Below, piece after piece: positions 1 to 5,535 of a DNA stretch of 6,426 nt. The notes beneath the pieces are model-generated. The model ran no database searches and was not told where the DNA came from. It worked only from the letters and a program-made list of their open reading frames with translations. This DNA comes from Deinococcus frigens DSM 12807. Lineage in GTDB: Bacteria > Deinococcota > Deinococci > Deinococcales > Deinococcaceae. A program made the translations under genes and the position numbers. The stretch is from contig NZ_JNIW01000102.1 in assembly GCF_000701425.1 (NCBI RefSeq), forward strand, positions 1 to 6,426, written 5' to 3'. The stretch's first letter is position 1. Every line of letters starts with the position of its first letter.

Positions 1-1
1 G

Positions 2-295
2 TTGGTGACAGTGCTGGCTGTAGCGATCTTGCTGCTCGTGTCCGAAGGCATAGAGGTGGTCCAGCGTGGGGATCGACGACACGTCGATCCCCACTGGCGG
101 CGGGCGCTGAGCTACCTCAAGATCGGTCTCCGGGCGGTTCATTACGCGCTGAGCCGTGGTCAGGCAATCTTCTCTCGCCTGACGCTCCAGGGTGGGCCTG
201 ACCCTGAGCCACTGGGCCATCGGAAACGCCCTCATGCCTCTCCTCAAACCACCCTTGAAGTTGGCTGGCAGCTCGTTTTCCGTCCGCCCTCATAA
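2..295 (+). CDS. C-terminal part of a DDE transposase, probably IS4-like (partial)
   Basis: This is an open frame entering from the left edge and ending at TAA 293-295; the last 97 codons are visible. The segment [20 protein letters not shown] followed by a basic, proline-rich tail resembles the C-terminal end of IS4-group transposases, which usually close with a helix of the type SLFRxGLxxLRxxL after the last catalytic glutamate. The catalytic DDE residues would lie upstream of the window and cannot be checked. The TTG at 2 is simply the first codon of the frame, not a proposed start. The IS right end should lie just after the stop, around 296-310, but without the left end the inverted repeat cannot be defined. 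Family assignment is from recollection of sequence style and is moderate at best; another transposase family, or a degenerate copy, is possible. Confidence 0.5.
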   Translation: MVTVLAVAILLLVSEGIEVVQRGDRRHVDPHWRRALSYLKIGLRAVHYALSRGQAIFSRLTLQGGPDPEPLGHRKRPHASPQTTLEVGWQLVFRPPS

Positions 296-318
296 AATTT
301 GTCAGGCCGCCAGGACTA

Positions 319-478
319 CCGACACCTTTGCGTGATTATCCTCAAAACTGCGATCAGGACGGCAACTGCCCCCAAATTGCCCTCCGGGCGGCTACTACCG
401 ACACCTTTGCGTGATTGGGCCTCAAAAGTACCGACACCTTTGCGTGGTTCGAGGGTCGATCCCCGACACCTTTGCGTG
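319..478 (+). repeat. Iteron array: four direct copies of CCGACACCTTTGCGTG
   Basis: Exact copies begin at 319, 398, 431 and 463 and all read in the same direction. Start-to-start distances are 79, 33 and 32 bases, so the last three lie about three helical turns apart, on one face of the DNA. Copies 1 and 2 share the flanks CTA before and ATT after, and the sequence cctcaaaa follows each of them. Copies 3 and 4 are followed by GTTC. The size, spacing and position before repA fit iterons bound by the RepA encoded at 580. Copy 1 sits apart and may act separately, for example in control or handcuffing. Confidence 0.9.
336..344 (+). promoter_or_regulatory. Possible DnaA box (TTATCCTCA)
   Basis: TTATCCTCA differs from the consensus DnaA box TTATCCACA at one position and starts two bases after the first iteron. 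Host DnaA often cooperates with plasmid Rep proteins at iteron origins. A single one-mismatch 9-mer can occur by chance, so the call depends mainly on its location. Confidence 0.4.
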
Positions 479-523
479 GTTCGCAGCGGAAAATCCCAAC
501 CAGGACACGAATGGCCCTCGCCC

Positions 524-571
524 CTGTTGTTGCTTTTATCTTTTAGTATTACAAAGCAAGAACAACAACAG
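524..571. repeat. Imperfect inverted repeat just before repA
   Basis: CTGTTGTTG at 524-532 is exactly complementary to CAACAACAG at 563-571. An alternative inner pairing joins TTGCTTT 530-536 to AAAGCAA 553-559. The arms enclose the AT-rich core and end nine bases before the repA ATG. It could be an operator for RepA autoregulation, an unwinding element that extrudes, or an RNA hairpin hiding the weak ribosome binding site (AGAGA at 570-574). It resembles no iteron half-site that I can see. Confidence 0.45.
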
Positions 572-579
572 AGACATGG

Positions 580-1962
580 ATGACTGACGAACCTTTCAAG
601 ACCAACACCGAGCGGCGTGACGAGCGGAATATCGCCCGTCTGGGCATCATCAGCATTCAGTCCCGGGTCGATGATGAGGTGCGCACCTGGAAAGCGGAGT
701 TCGAGATCGATGGGCGCCCTTACCGTGTGGAGTGTGCAGCTCCATATGGACGGCCGCATGGGATCGACACGGACATCATCCTGGCAGTTCAGACGTTGTT
801 TGTCCGGGCCGGCTGTCCAGAGCACGACTGGCTCCACACCACGGCATATGAGCTGCGTGGGGTGGCAGGCCTGCCGGACAATGGACGAACCTACGGCCGC
901 CTGCGGGACAGCCTCAAACGCCTGTGGAGCACGGGTTTCCTGGTTGGTGAGGGCTGGCATGACCCGGTGAAGGGTCGCCGCGTGTGGAGTTCCGACACTC
1001 TGAGATACATCGAGCGCATCCGGTACCACGAGATGGACAGCGAACTGGAACAGCTCCCCGGACTGGATCCCTCAGCTACGCTGAGCATCAAGCTCGGGGA
1101 ACAGCTCGCCCAGAGTATCCGTGAGCGTCACGTGCAGGTGCTGGACGGTCGTCTGCTGGTGCAACTCGAGCAGCCACCGGCGCGGGCCCTGTACCGCCTG
1201 CTGGAGGCGCACCGGGTGGACGTGATTGGTCAGCGTCGCATGGCGCTGGATGTCACTCTGCTGGACTGGCGGCTGGCCTGCGGGATTCAGACGGAGCGCC
1301 CGGAACTCATCCGGCGTGCCCTGGCCCCGGCTCATGAAGAGCTAAGAGCTATTGGGTACCTCGCGGACGTGAGCATCACGGGCCGGGGGATGGCCCAGAC
1401 GATCCAGTACACCTTCGCGGAGGCTGGCGCGCCTGACCCAGCGCTGGTGGAGCTCTTGATCGGGGTGGGCGTGGGACGGACGGCCGCGGCCACCCTTGTT
1501 GGAGATCACGGTGACCGCGTGGAGACTGCCGTGGCGTTCGTCCGCCACCGGCAGCGCGAGGGTGGGGTAAAGAACCCCGGGGGGCTGGTCGTGGATTTCC
1601 TGCGGCATGATGGGAAGTACGTGCTGCCTGAAACCATCAGTCCGGCTCGGCCTCCGGTGAACGCCGTGCGGGCTGTGGAAGCCCTGCAGAAGGCCGAGGA
1701 GCTGGCCAACCAGGAAACCCTGCGCGAACGGGCACGCGTGGCCGCCCTGAGCCCCTCACAGCAGTACGACGAGGTGCGCGCCTCGCTGAAGCTATTGCTC
1801 AAGCCGCTGGGGAAGGAACTCCTGGCAGTGTTCGAGGGACGCTGCCGTGACGGACACTTCAGTGCCCTCGAGGAGCGTGACCAGGCGGCGGCCGCCATGG
1901 CCGATCTACGCATGCAGGAGCATATCGATGCGCTCAAGAGCCGGCTTCACCAGCTGGCCTGA
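580..1962 (+). CDS. repA: Plasmid replication initiator protein RepA
   Basis: This 460-residue protein resembles the RepA/RPA-type plasmid initiators found on Deinococcus replicons. These bind origin iterons, open the DNA and recruit the host replisome. The N-terminal part (about 15-155) has the typical core GIDTDIILAVQTLF at 61-74, followed by ELRGVAGLPDNGRTYGRLRDSL at 91-112, which has the look of a winged-helix DNA-binding region. A second winged-helix-like block spans about 165-280, and NPGGLVVDFLR at 332-342 is a motif often seen near the end of the conserved Rep region. A charged helical segment (about 365-390) and a C-terminal helix follow. The start at ATG 580 is the first usable one: ATG 576 stops after two codons. 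It is preceded only by a weak AGAGA ribosome site. The iterons directly upstream support the assignment. Family recognition is by sequence style; no alignment was run. Confidence 0.85.
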   Translation: MTDEPFKTNTERRDERNIARLGIISIQSRVDDEVRTWKAEFEIDGRPYRVECAAPYGRPHGIDTDIILAVQTLFVRAGCPEHDWLHTTAYELRGVAGLPDNGRTYGRLRDSLKRLWSTGFLVGEGWHDPVKGRRVWSSDTLRYIERIRYHEMDSELEQLPGLDPSATLSIKLGEQLAQSIRERHVQVLDGRLLVQLEQPPARALYRLLEAHRVDVIGQRRMALDVTLLDWRLACGIQTERPELIRRALAPAHEELRAIGYLADVSITGRGMAQTIQYTFAEAGAPDPALVELLIGVGVGRTAAATLVGDHGDRVETAVAFVRHRQREGGVKNPGGLVVDFLRHDGKYVLPETISPARPPVNAVRAVEALQKAEELANQETLRERARVAALSPSQQYDEVRASLKLLLKPLGKELLAVFEGRCRDGHFSALEERDQAAAAMADLRMQEHIDALKSRLHQLA

Positions 1963-1987
1963 AGTGTTAACTCAGGGCTGAATGACT

Positions 1988-2030
1988 TAAGTACTGAATT
2001 CAGTACTTACGCACATACTGCATTCAGTAT
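1988..2030. promoter_or_regulatory. Centromere/operator candidates: two ACTG-N4-CAGT palindromes
   Basis: A perfect palindrome spans 1988-2009, with core AAGTACTGAATTCAGTACTT at 1989-2008. A second site, ATACTGCATTCAGTAT, spans 2015-2030. Both contain ACTG-N4-CAGT, and their centres are 24 bases apart. Half-sites CTGAAT flank them at about 1978 and 2034. The same motif returns at 2346-2378 and 3421-3436, around the parA/parB genes, so these are candidate binding sites for the ribbon-helix-helix partner of ParA (parS-like). The longer palindrome might instead be a terminator hairpin for repA, but no T-run follows it. The second site overlaps the stop codon of the HNH gene. Confidence 0.65.
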
Positions 2031-2326
2031 CTCCTGAATTCCGTCGCCTCGATCAGCTCTGGGAACAGCGGAAGCTGGCCGCGCTTGGCCCGGCGGATGT
2101 AGACCTCAAGAGAGGCATGCTCGCGTTGATTGGGAAGGACGACGAGATTTTCAGGAGCGTTGTTCAGTGAATTTCCGTCGACATGGTGAACGACTTCGTC
2201 CGCCATCAGCGGGCGCCCCAGCATCTCCACCGCGACCAGGCGGTGCACCCGAACCATCTTTCCCAGGCTCGGGATCCAACGCCGCGCATAGCGTTTGCCG
2301 CGCCTGCACGGGGAAGTATCACTCAT
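2024..2326 (-). CDS. Small HNH endonuclease-like protein
   Basis: This 100-residue protein carries a compact HNH (beta-beta-alpha metal) domain. VHRLVAVEMLGRPL at 27-40 is followed by EVVHHVDGNSLNNAPENLVV at 44-63 and a final REH at 68-70. The histidine pair H47/H48, D50, N56, N60 and H70 fit the metal-binding and catalytic pattern of HNH nucleases often found as free-standing or phage/homing-type enzymes. The region before it (residues 7-20) is rich in Arg/Lys and Trp and could contact DNA. The chosen start (ATG 2326-2324) follows TAGATT by five bases, a leaderless promoter layout; an in-frame ATG at 2341 would add five residues. The gene lies between repA and parA on the opposite strand and is flanked on both sides by ACTG-N4-CAGT palindromes. 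Its target and role are unknown: it may be a selfish nuclease or a plasmid maintenance or defence factor. Confidence 0.8.
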   Translation of the reverse strand: MSDTSPCRRGKRYARRWIPSLGKMVRVHRLVAVEMLGRPLMADEVVHHVDGNSLNNAPENLVVLPNQREHASLEVYIRRAKRGQLPLFPELIEATEFRRY

Positions 2327-2331
2327 GGCTG

Positions 2332-2361
2332 AATCTACCATAAAATTACTGCATTCAGCAA
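2332..2361 (-). promoter_or_regulatory. Candidate leaderless promoter of the HNH gene
   Basis: Read on the minus strand, TTGCTG (2360-2355) is followed 18 bases later by TAGATT (2336-2331), and then by five bases and ATG 2326. The -10 fits TANNNT and its closeness to the ATG fits leaderless transcription, known to be frequent in Deinococcus. The -35 overlaps the palindrome TTACTGCATTCAGCAA, so binding there should block it. Promoter function is inferred. Confidence 0.45.
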
Positions 2362-2378
2362 ATACTGCATTGCTGTAT
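2346..2378. promoter_or_regulatory. Paired operator/centromere sites between the divergent HNH and par promoters
   Basis: TTACTGCATTCAGCAA (2346-2361) and ATACTGCATTGCTGTAT (2362-2378) abut each other. The first is a one-sided variant of the ACTG-N4-CAGT motif. The second is a near-palindrome (ATAC-x-GCA-x-TGC-x-GTAT). Together they overlap the -35 region of the HNH promoter and lie directly upstream of the TATGAT box of the par operon, a position suited to a shared autoregulatory operator bound by the RHH protein encoded at 3132, possibly with ParA. Confidence 0.6.
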
Positions 2379-2395
2379 TCCTTGCTTGGCCCAAG

Positions 2396-2407
2396 TATGA
2401 TGCAGTC
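2396..2407 (+). promoter_or_regulatory. Candidate leaderless promoter of the par operon (TATGAT)
   Basis: TATGAT at 2396-2401 differs from TATAAT at one position and lies six bases before ATG 2408. That spacing makes the A of the ATG a likely transcription start. No good -35 is present at 17 bases; the best TTGCTG (2370-2375) is 20 bases away and lies inside an operator-like palindrome, so the promoter may be weak or regulated. Confidence 0.5.
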
Positions 2408-2539
2408 ATGACACAGCGGCTGTGCGCCCTGCCAGACGAACTCATCGATTCTGGCTCCGGAACCCGGAGTCTCTTTCTCTGCCATGGGGAAGGGCGCCCT
2501 CGCGTCTGTACCCACGGGTGCCTGCAGGTCTGCCTGTGA
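2408..2539 (+). CDS. Small cysteine-rich ORF upstream of parA (43 residues)
   Basis: The frame opens at ATG 2408, six bases after the TATGAT box, and ends at TGA 2537-2539, which overlaps the GTG start of parA (GTGA). The peptide contains five cysteines and two histidines; the C-terminal half reads [18 protein letters not shown] (25-42), with C25, C34, C38 and C42 roughly evenly spaced. About 31 of 43 codons end in G or C, against 22 of 38 for the overlapping parA-frame extension. This mildly favours this frame. I recognise no family. It may be a metal-binding microprotein, or a leader peptide whose translation couples to parA. It could also be a chance ORF, with parA starting further upstream (in-frame GTG at 2422 or 2518). 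Confidence 0.4.
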   Translation: MTQRLCALPDELIDSGSGTRSLFLCHGEGRPRVCTHGCLQVCL

Positions 2540-3135
2540 GGCTCGCCGTAGCCAACCTGAAGGGAGGGGCAGGGAAGACCACCACGGCGGTGTACCTGGC
2601 CAACGCGCTGGCCGCACAGGGCCGAACACTGCTCATCGACGCCGATCCACAGGGGTCTGCGCTGTCATGGAGCGAGATGGCGGGCGACTTTCCGCTTCCG
2701 GTCGTAGCAGCCCCGGTCAAGGACCTCAACCGCCGTGTGCCTCAACTCTCAGAGGGGTACGCGCATGTCGTGATTGATACGCCTCCAGGGGAGCTTGCCA
2801 TCACCCGTTCGGCCATGCTCGCGGCTGAGACCGTGCTGATTCCCATTCCGCCCAGCCTGATGGATCTCGACCGGCTGCGGCCCACCCTGGAGATGCTGGC
2901 AGAGCTTGAAGGCCTCCACACCCCGCAGGTGTATTGCCTGCTGACCCGCGTGCGCCGAGGCACCCGCAGTAGCCGCGCAGCCCGCGAAGTGCTGGTCGAC
3001 CTGGGATTGAATGTCTTCGACGCGGAAGTGTCGCTCCGCGAGGGCTACGCGAATGGCTTTGGCCTCTCTCTGACAGAAGACCTGGGGGAGTATGCGGACG
3101 TGCTCAGTGAGCTGCAAGGCAAGGTGGCGACATGA
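2536..3135 (+). CDS. parA: ParA-family partition ATPase
   Basis: This 199-residue ATPase of the MinD/ParA superfamily powers plasmid segregation by cycling on the nucleoid with its centromere-binding partner. With the start at GTG 2536 the deviant Walker A box KGGAGKTT falls at residues 9-16, with its signature lysine K9 and K14. The Walker A' motif DADPQG is at 35-40, and the Walker B-type DTPPG is at 81-85. No N-terminal DNA-binding domain is present, so it matches the short (type Ib) ParA class, which pairs with small RHH proteins rather than HTH-type ParB. GTG 2536 is chosen because ParA proteins begin about eight residues before KGG and because it overlaps the stop of the small upstream ORF. 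The alternative GTG at 2422 would add 38 atypical residues. Its stop overlaps the next gene's ATG by four bases (ATGA), indicating one operon. Confidence 0.92.
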   Translation: MRLAVANLKGGAGKTTTAVYLANALAAQGRTLLIDADPQGSALSWSEMAGDFPLPVVAAPVKDLNRRVPQLSEGYAHVVIDTPPGELAITRSAMLAAETVLIPIPPSLMDLDRLRPTLEMLAELEGLHTPQVYCLLTRVRRGTRSSRAAREVLVDLGLNVFDAEVSLREGYANGFGLSLTEDLGEYADVLSELQGKVAT

Positions 3136-3443
3136 CGAAAAGCAAACCCAGCGATGTCCTGGGCCGGATGAAAGCCGCCGCGACCCGCGAGAAGCCCGTG
3201 AGCACGACTGTTCCAGTGGGGGAGACCGAGGAGACCTCTGTGACCTCGTCAGCGCCCGTTGCCCCCAGGGTTCGCAAGGTGCGGTTCACGCTTGACCTGG
3301 AACCCGAAGCGCACAAGAACCTCAAGCGCTTCGCCCTGGAAGCGGACGCAGATGCCAGCGAGGTGATGCGTGCGTTACTGGCCCTCCTGCATAGGGATGC
3401 TCAAGTGCGGAATGCAGTGCTTACTGCAATCAGTAAAGACTGA
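3132..3443 (+). CDS. ParB-like ribbon-helix-helix centromere-binding protein
   Basis: This 103-residue protein is encoded directly behind parA with an ATGA overlap. Residues 1-45 are polar, rich in Thr/Ser/Glu/Pro and probably disordered. From 48 a ribbon-helix-helix fold is recognisable: strand KVRFTLDL (49-56), helix [13 protein letters not shown] (59-71), a turn, and second helix [15 protein letters not shown] (75-89). This layout, with a flexible tail and C-terminal RHH dimer, is that of the small partner proteins (ParG-like) that bind centromere repeats, repress their own operon and stimulate ParA ATPase. The dispersed ACTG-N4-CAGT palindromes are the obvious candidate sites, one of them within this gene's own 3' end. 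Assignment to a named family is not possible by eye. Confidence 0.75.
   Translation: MTKSKPSDVLGRMKAAATREKPVSTTVPVGETEETSVTSSAPVAPRVRKVRFTLDLEPEAHKNLKRFALEADADASEVMRALLALLHRDAQVRNAVLTAISKD
3410..3436. promoter_or_regulatory. ACTG-N4-CAGT palindrome in the 3' end of the ParB-like gene
   Basis: TTACTGCAATCAGTAA (3421-3436) has perfect six-base arms around CAAT, and an inverted half-site GAATGCAGT (3410-3418) precedes it. It matches the sites at 2015-2030 and 2346-2361. It is coding sequence for the last codons of the ParB-like gene, so it is unlikely to be a promoter operator for that gene; a centromere-type role would explain it better. Confidence 0.55.
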
Positions 3444-3833
3444 AGCCCTTTTTGGTGAAGCGATCACTGACGGTCATTCTGCGTCACGGCACCTCCTGTT
3501 TAAGGACTTTTTTCTGAGAACAGCTCAGGGCTCACCGGTATTCATCTCCGAGTTGTCTGTCACTGTCTGTCAACTTTGCGGAGTTCTGGCAGGATGCGCG
3601 CTGCAGTTGAGCTGGCCGACGGTAACAGGCACTGGATATGTTTCCCCGAGTTCCCGTGGAAGGGGGAGATTCAATGCTGGCGTTGGCCTGTGCGGGCGCA
3701 CGGTGGCTCAGAGCCTGAGAGCAGTCGCCGGCACGCTCTGCACGGGCTCAGCATCCTGCAGACTGGCCTGTAGTGCTGGTTGTGCATGAGCTGGTGCCAA
3801 GGTGAACGGCTGTGTGCTACAGCGCCGTGAAGC
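3444..3833. other. Gene-poor spacer between the par operon and the convergent AbiE operon
   Basis: No firmly supported gene lies here. Between the convergent ends I see a small hairpin (CTGAG-AACAG-CTCAG at 3513-3527) preceded by a T-run; the T-run is on the wrong side for a plus-strand terminator. There is also a tandem 10-base-period repeat TGTCTGTCA (3554-3562 and 3564-3572). A weak ORF at 3594-3773 is listed separately. No clear intrinsic terminator was found for either operon. Confidence 0.6.
3594..3773 (+). CDS. Hypothetical small protein (59 residues), uncertain
   Basis: ATG 3594 is preceded at ten bases by GGAG (3580-3583), a fair ribosome site, and the frame ends at TAG 3771-3773. 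The N-terminal half VELADGNRHWICFPEFPWKG (from residue 4) looks protein-like, with several Trp/Phe residues, and 43 of 59 codons end in G or C. The C-terminal half is low in character. No family is recognised. It may be a small real gene, a remnant of a larger one, or chance in GC-rich DNA. Confidence 0.3.
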   Translation: MRAAVELADGNRHWICFPEFPWKGEIQCWRWPVRAHGGSEPESSRRHALHGLSILQTGL

Positions 3834-4922
3834 TCAACTGCCCAGCAGGCGCATCTGATCTTGCAGCGTCTGCAGTTGTGCCAGCAGTTCCGCAAACGGC
3901 ACCCGCGAGTCCCCCAGCATGCCAGCAGTCTGCATCTGCCGGTAATCCTTCTCCAGCACCTCACGGAGGCGACCCTCGGGCACCAACTGGGTCTGGCCCT
4001 GGAGCACCTCGTGGTAACTGATCCCGCCCTCCTTGAAGAAGGCCTCCTTGGTGTCCACAACGTCCTGCACTAGCCCCTGGTCAGCCAGGGCGAGTGCCGC
4101 GACTCCCTGGTCGGCGAGCCTGCACAGGTCGTCCAGGTGACGGGCAAAGCGGTGGGTCTTGCGGTCGAGCACATCCGGTTCCAGCGTTGATCCCCGGCGG
4201 CACAGCACGTGCAGCGCCGTGGCCTTTTCCAGGAAGGTGCGCTCGGCGGCCAAGACGTTCGGCAGGGCGACTGGGAGGTCGACTGCGGCAGCAATCTCAG
4301 CCACTTTGGCGATGTAGGTGGTCACCTGCTGCTGGTGGGCGGGCGTGATGACGTTGCGGGCCCCGAATTCGAATTTGACGGCCTTCTGGATGTAATCCAG
4401 TCCAGCCGACGTGACACTTGGATAGGTCATCCAGACGCTGGGCGTGGCCTCGTCGGCGGTGTCCAGCCGCAGTCGCAGCGGCGCGCCTTCCAGTTCGGCC
4501 TGCCGTTGCAGAGCGGGTAGGATGCTGCCCTCAATGAAGTTCAGGCACAGGCTGAGGTATTCATCGCGGTAGGCGTCGCGCCTGCTGCGCGAGGTAGTGC
4601 GGATCTCTTCTGGCGTGCGGCCATCGTGGGCCTGAAGTTCCAGGGTGACGTCGATGTCCTCGCTGAAGCGGTTGATGTGCCCGTAGGCTTTGGAGAGGCT
4701 GGTGCCTCCCTTGAAGACCATGCGGGCCCGGCCAGCGGTCGGCTTCTGGTCAGGCGCGAGGGCGCACGTGGAGAACAGAGCGTTCAGTGCCCACACCACC
4801 CAGATGTCTTTTTCGAGGATCACGCTGTCCCGGCCAGTTTGGGCCTGAGCGCGCGCCAGAGCGGCGCGCTGGGTATCGGGATCCAGGTCGTGCCAGCGCC
4901 GCCCAACCTTTGGAGCAGTCAT
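3834..4922 (-). CDS. abiEii: AbiEii-type nucleotidyltransferase toxin
   Basis: This 362-residue protein matches the AbiEii/AbiGii toxin family (PF08843 type), the nucleotidyltransferase of type IV-like toxin-antitoxin pairs first described as phage abortive-infection systems; the related MenT toxins modify tRNA 3' ends. Diagnostic features are ILEKDIWVVWAL (35-46), the nucleotidyltransferase loop KGGTSLSKAYG (71-81) with the following metal-binding SEDIDV (87-92; D89 and D91), KFEFGARN (183-190), EKATALH (232-238) and RHLDDL (261-266). All expected catalytic elements are present and the length is normal, so it appears intact. Its ATG (4922-4920) overlaps the stop of the antitoxin gene upstream (ATGA), which couples their translation. 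The substrate in this host cannot be told from sequence. Its 3' end faces the par operon across a 390-base spacer. Confidence 0.92.
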   Translation of the reverse strand: MTAPKVGRRWHDLDPDTQRAALARAQAQTGRDSVILEKDIWVVWALNALFSTCALAPDQKPTAGRARMVFKGGTSLSKAYGHINRFSEDIDVTLELQAHDGRTPEEIRTTSRSRRDAYRDEYLSLCLNFIEGSILPALQRQAELEGAPLRLRLDTADEATPSVWMTYPSVTSAGLDYIQKAVKFEFGARNVITPAHQQQVTTYIAKVAEIAAAVDLPVALPNVLAAERTFLEKATALHVLCRRGSTLEPDVLDRKTHRFARHLDDLCRLADQGVAALALADQGLVQDVVDTKEAFFKEGGISYHEVLQGQTQLVPEGRLREVLEKDYRQMQTAGMLGDSRVPFAELLAQLQTLQDQMRLLGS

Positions 4923-5533
4923 GCCGTCGCCGGCGCAGCCATCAGGGTGCGGTGCATCCAGCGGGGCAGATGCAGTTCCTGGGCCGCAGCACGAGCGGCT
5001 TCACCCAGCCGGGCTACCAGAACGCTGGCAAGGCCCGCCTGACGACGCCCCAGGTAACTCAGCCCGGCGACCAGAGGCTCGGCAGGCGTGCCGACTGCAG
5101 CGAGCACGTGCTTCGGCGCGTGGGTCAGCACCGCCCGGCCAGCTGGCAGATTGAAGACCCGTCGACCCTGAATGGGGGCGTTGTAGAGCGTCACGCCAGG
5201 CACCTGCGTGGACAGGCCCAGCTCGTTGACGACCACGGCGCCGTGCACTCCCACCTGCAGGTGGTGCAGGTGCGCATAGGCCTTGATGACGCTATGCACG
5301 GGCGGCGGCGCGTCGCCGAAGATGGTGTTGACCGGCACCATATAGATCCCGCGCATCACCCGCGTCAGCTCTCCAGCACGCACCAGCCGTGACAGGGCCT
5401 GGTGCAGGGCGGCCTTATGCCGCTGGAAACGCGCCGGGAACTCCGTGACGCTGAGCGGCACTCCAGCCGGCTTCGCCCGCATGAAGCGGAGAACCTGGCT
5501 GTGAATGCTGGTGGGGGAGGCTGTGCCCGACAT
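4919..5533 (-). CDS. abiEi: AbiEi-like antitoxin (DUF6088-type winged-helix regulator)
   Basis: This 204-residue protein is the upstream partner of the AbiEii toxin. The N-terminal part (about 10-66) has a winged-helix pattern, with SVTEFPARFQRHKAALHQAL at 28-47 and LVRAGELTRVMRGIYMVP at 50-67; the closing GxY is typical of AbiEi-type antitoxins. The C-terminal part contains VVNELGLSTQVP (101-112), a hallmark of the DUF6088 group, then a domain expected to neutralise the toxin. The frame stays open to 5749, but ATG 5533 is chosen because the family homology begins there and because TATAAT sits seven bases upstream, a leaderless arrangement. The residues further upstream look noncoding. Autoregulation through the palindrome at 5536-5553 is likely, as known for AbiEi proteins that bind inverted repeats in their own promoter. 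In such systems the antitoxin counteracts the toxin without forming a stable complex; whether this holds here is unknown. Confidence 0.85.
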   Translation of the reverse strand: MSGTASPTSIHSQVLRFMRAKPAGVPLSVTEFPARFQRHKAALHQALSRLVRAGELTRVMRGIYMVPVNTIFGDAPPPVHSVIKAYAHLHHLQVGVHGAVVVNELGLSTQVPGVTLYNAPIQGRRVFNLPAGRAVLTHAPKHVLAAVGTPAEPLVAGLSYLGRRQAGLASVLVARLGEAARAAAQELHLPRWMHRTLMAAPATA

Positions 5534-5535
5534 AC

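Larger units (their letters stand above)
296..579. other. Probable plasmid replication origin (iterons, DnaA-like box, AT-rich segment)
   Basis: This gene-free stretch lies immediately upstream of the replication initiator. It holds four identical 16-base direct repeats, a DnaA-box-like 9-mer beside the first repeat, and an AT-rich block at about 525-575 (tttatcttttagtattac in its middle) that contrasts with the GC-rich surroundings and could be the DNA-unwinding element. Iterons next to the gene for the protein that binds them are the standard arrangement of theta-replicating iteron plasmids. The location and parts are seen in the sequence; the origin function is inferred. The repA promoter should also lie here, but I found no convincing -35/-10 pair. 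Confidence 0.8.

Noticed and set aside
319..478. CRISPR-like appearance of repeated 16-mers
   Set aside because: Repeats are only 16 bases, with unequal gaps of 17, 16 and 63 bases, no leader and no cas genes; their place before repA fits iterons.
316..1029. Long minus-strand open frame of 237 codons across the origin and the start of repA
   Set aside because: It is antisense to repA and to the iterons; its residues encoded over the repeats are just the complement of the iteron units, and it has no recognisable motif.
2422..2535. N-terminal extension of ParA from GTG 2422
   Set aside because: The 38 added residues are arginine/proline-rich and unlike ParA; the canonical start falls eight residues before KGG, and the alternative frame has better codon third positions and a promoter.
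2327..2629. N-terminal extension of the HNH protein to 2629
   Set aside because: It would run through the operator region and antisense to parA, and the HNH homology is entirely in the last 100 residues.
3505..3530. Possible intrinsic terminator with T-run
   Set aside because: The T-run precedes the short hairpin on the plus strand and appears as an A-run after it on the minus strand, so it is wrongly placed for both.
4209..5392. Several plus-strand open frames opposite the AbiE genes
   Set aside because: They are shadows in GC-rich coding DNA with no motif, while the minus strand encodes two clear family members.
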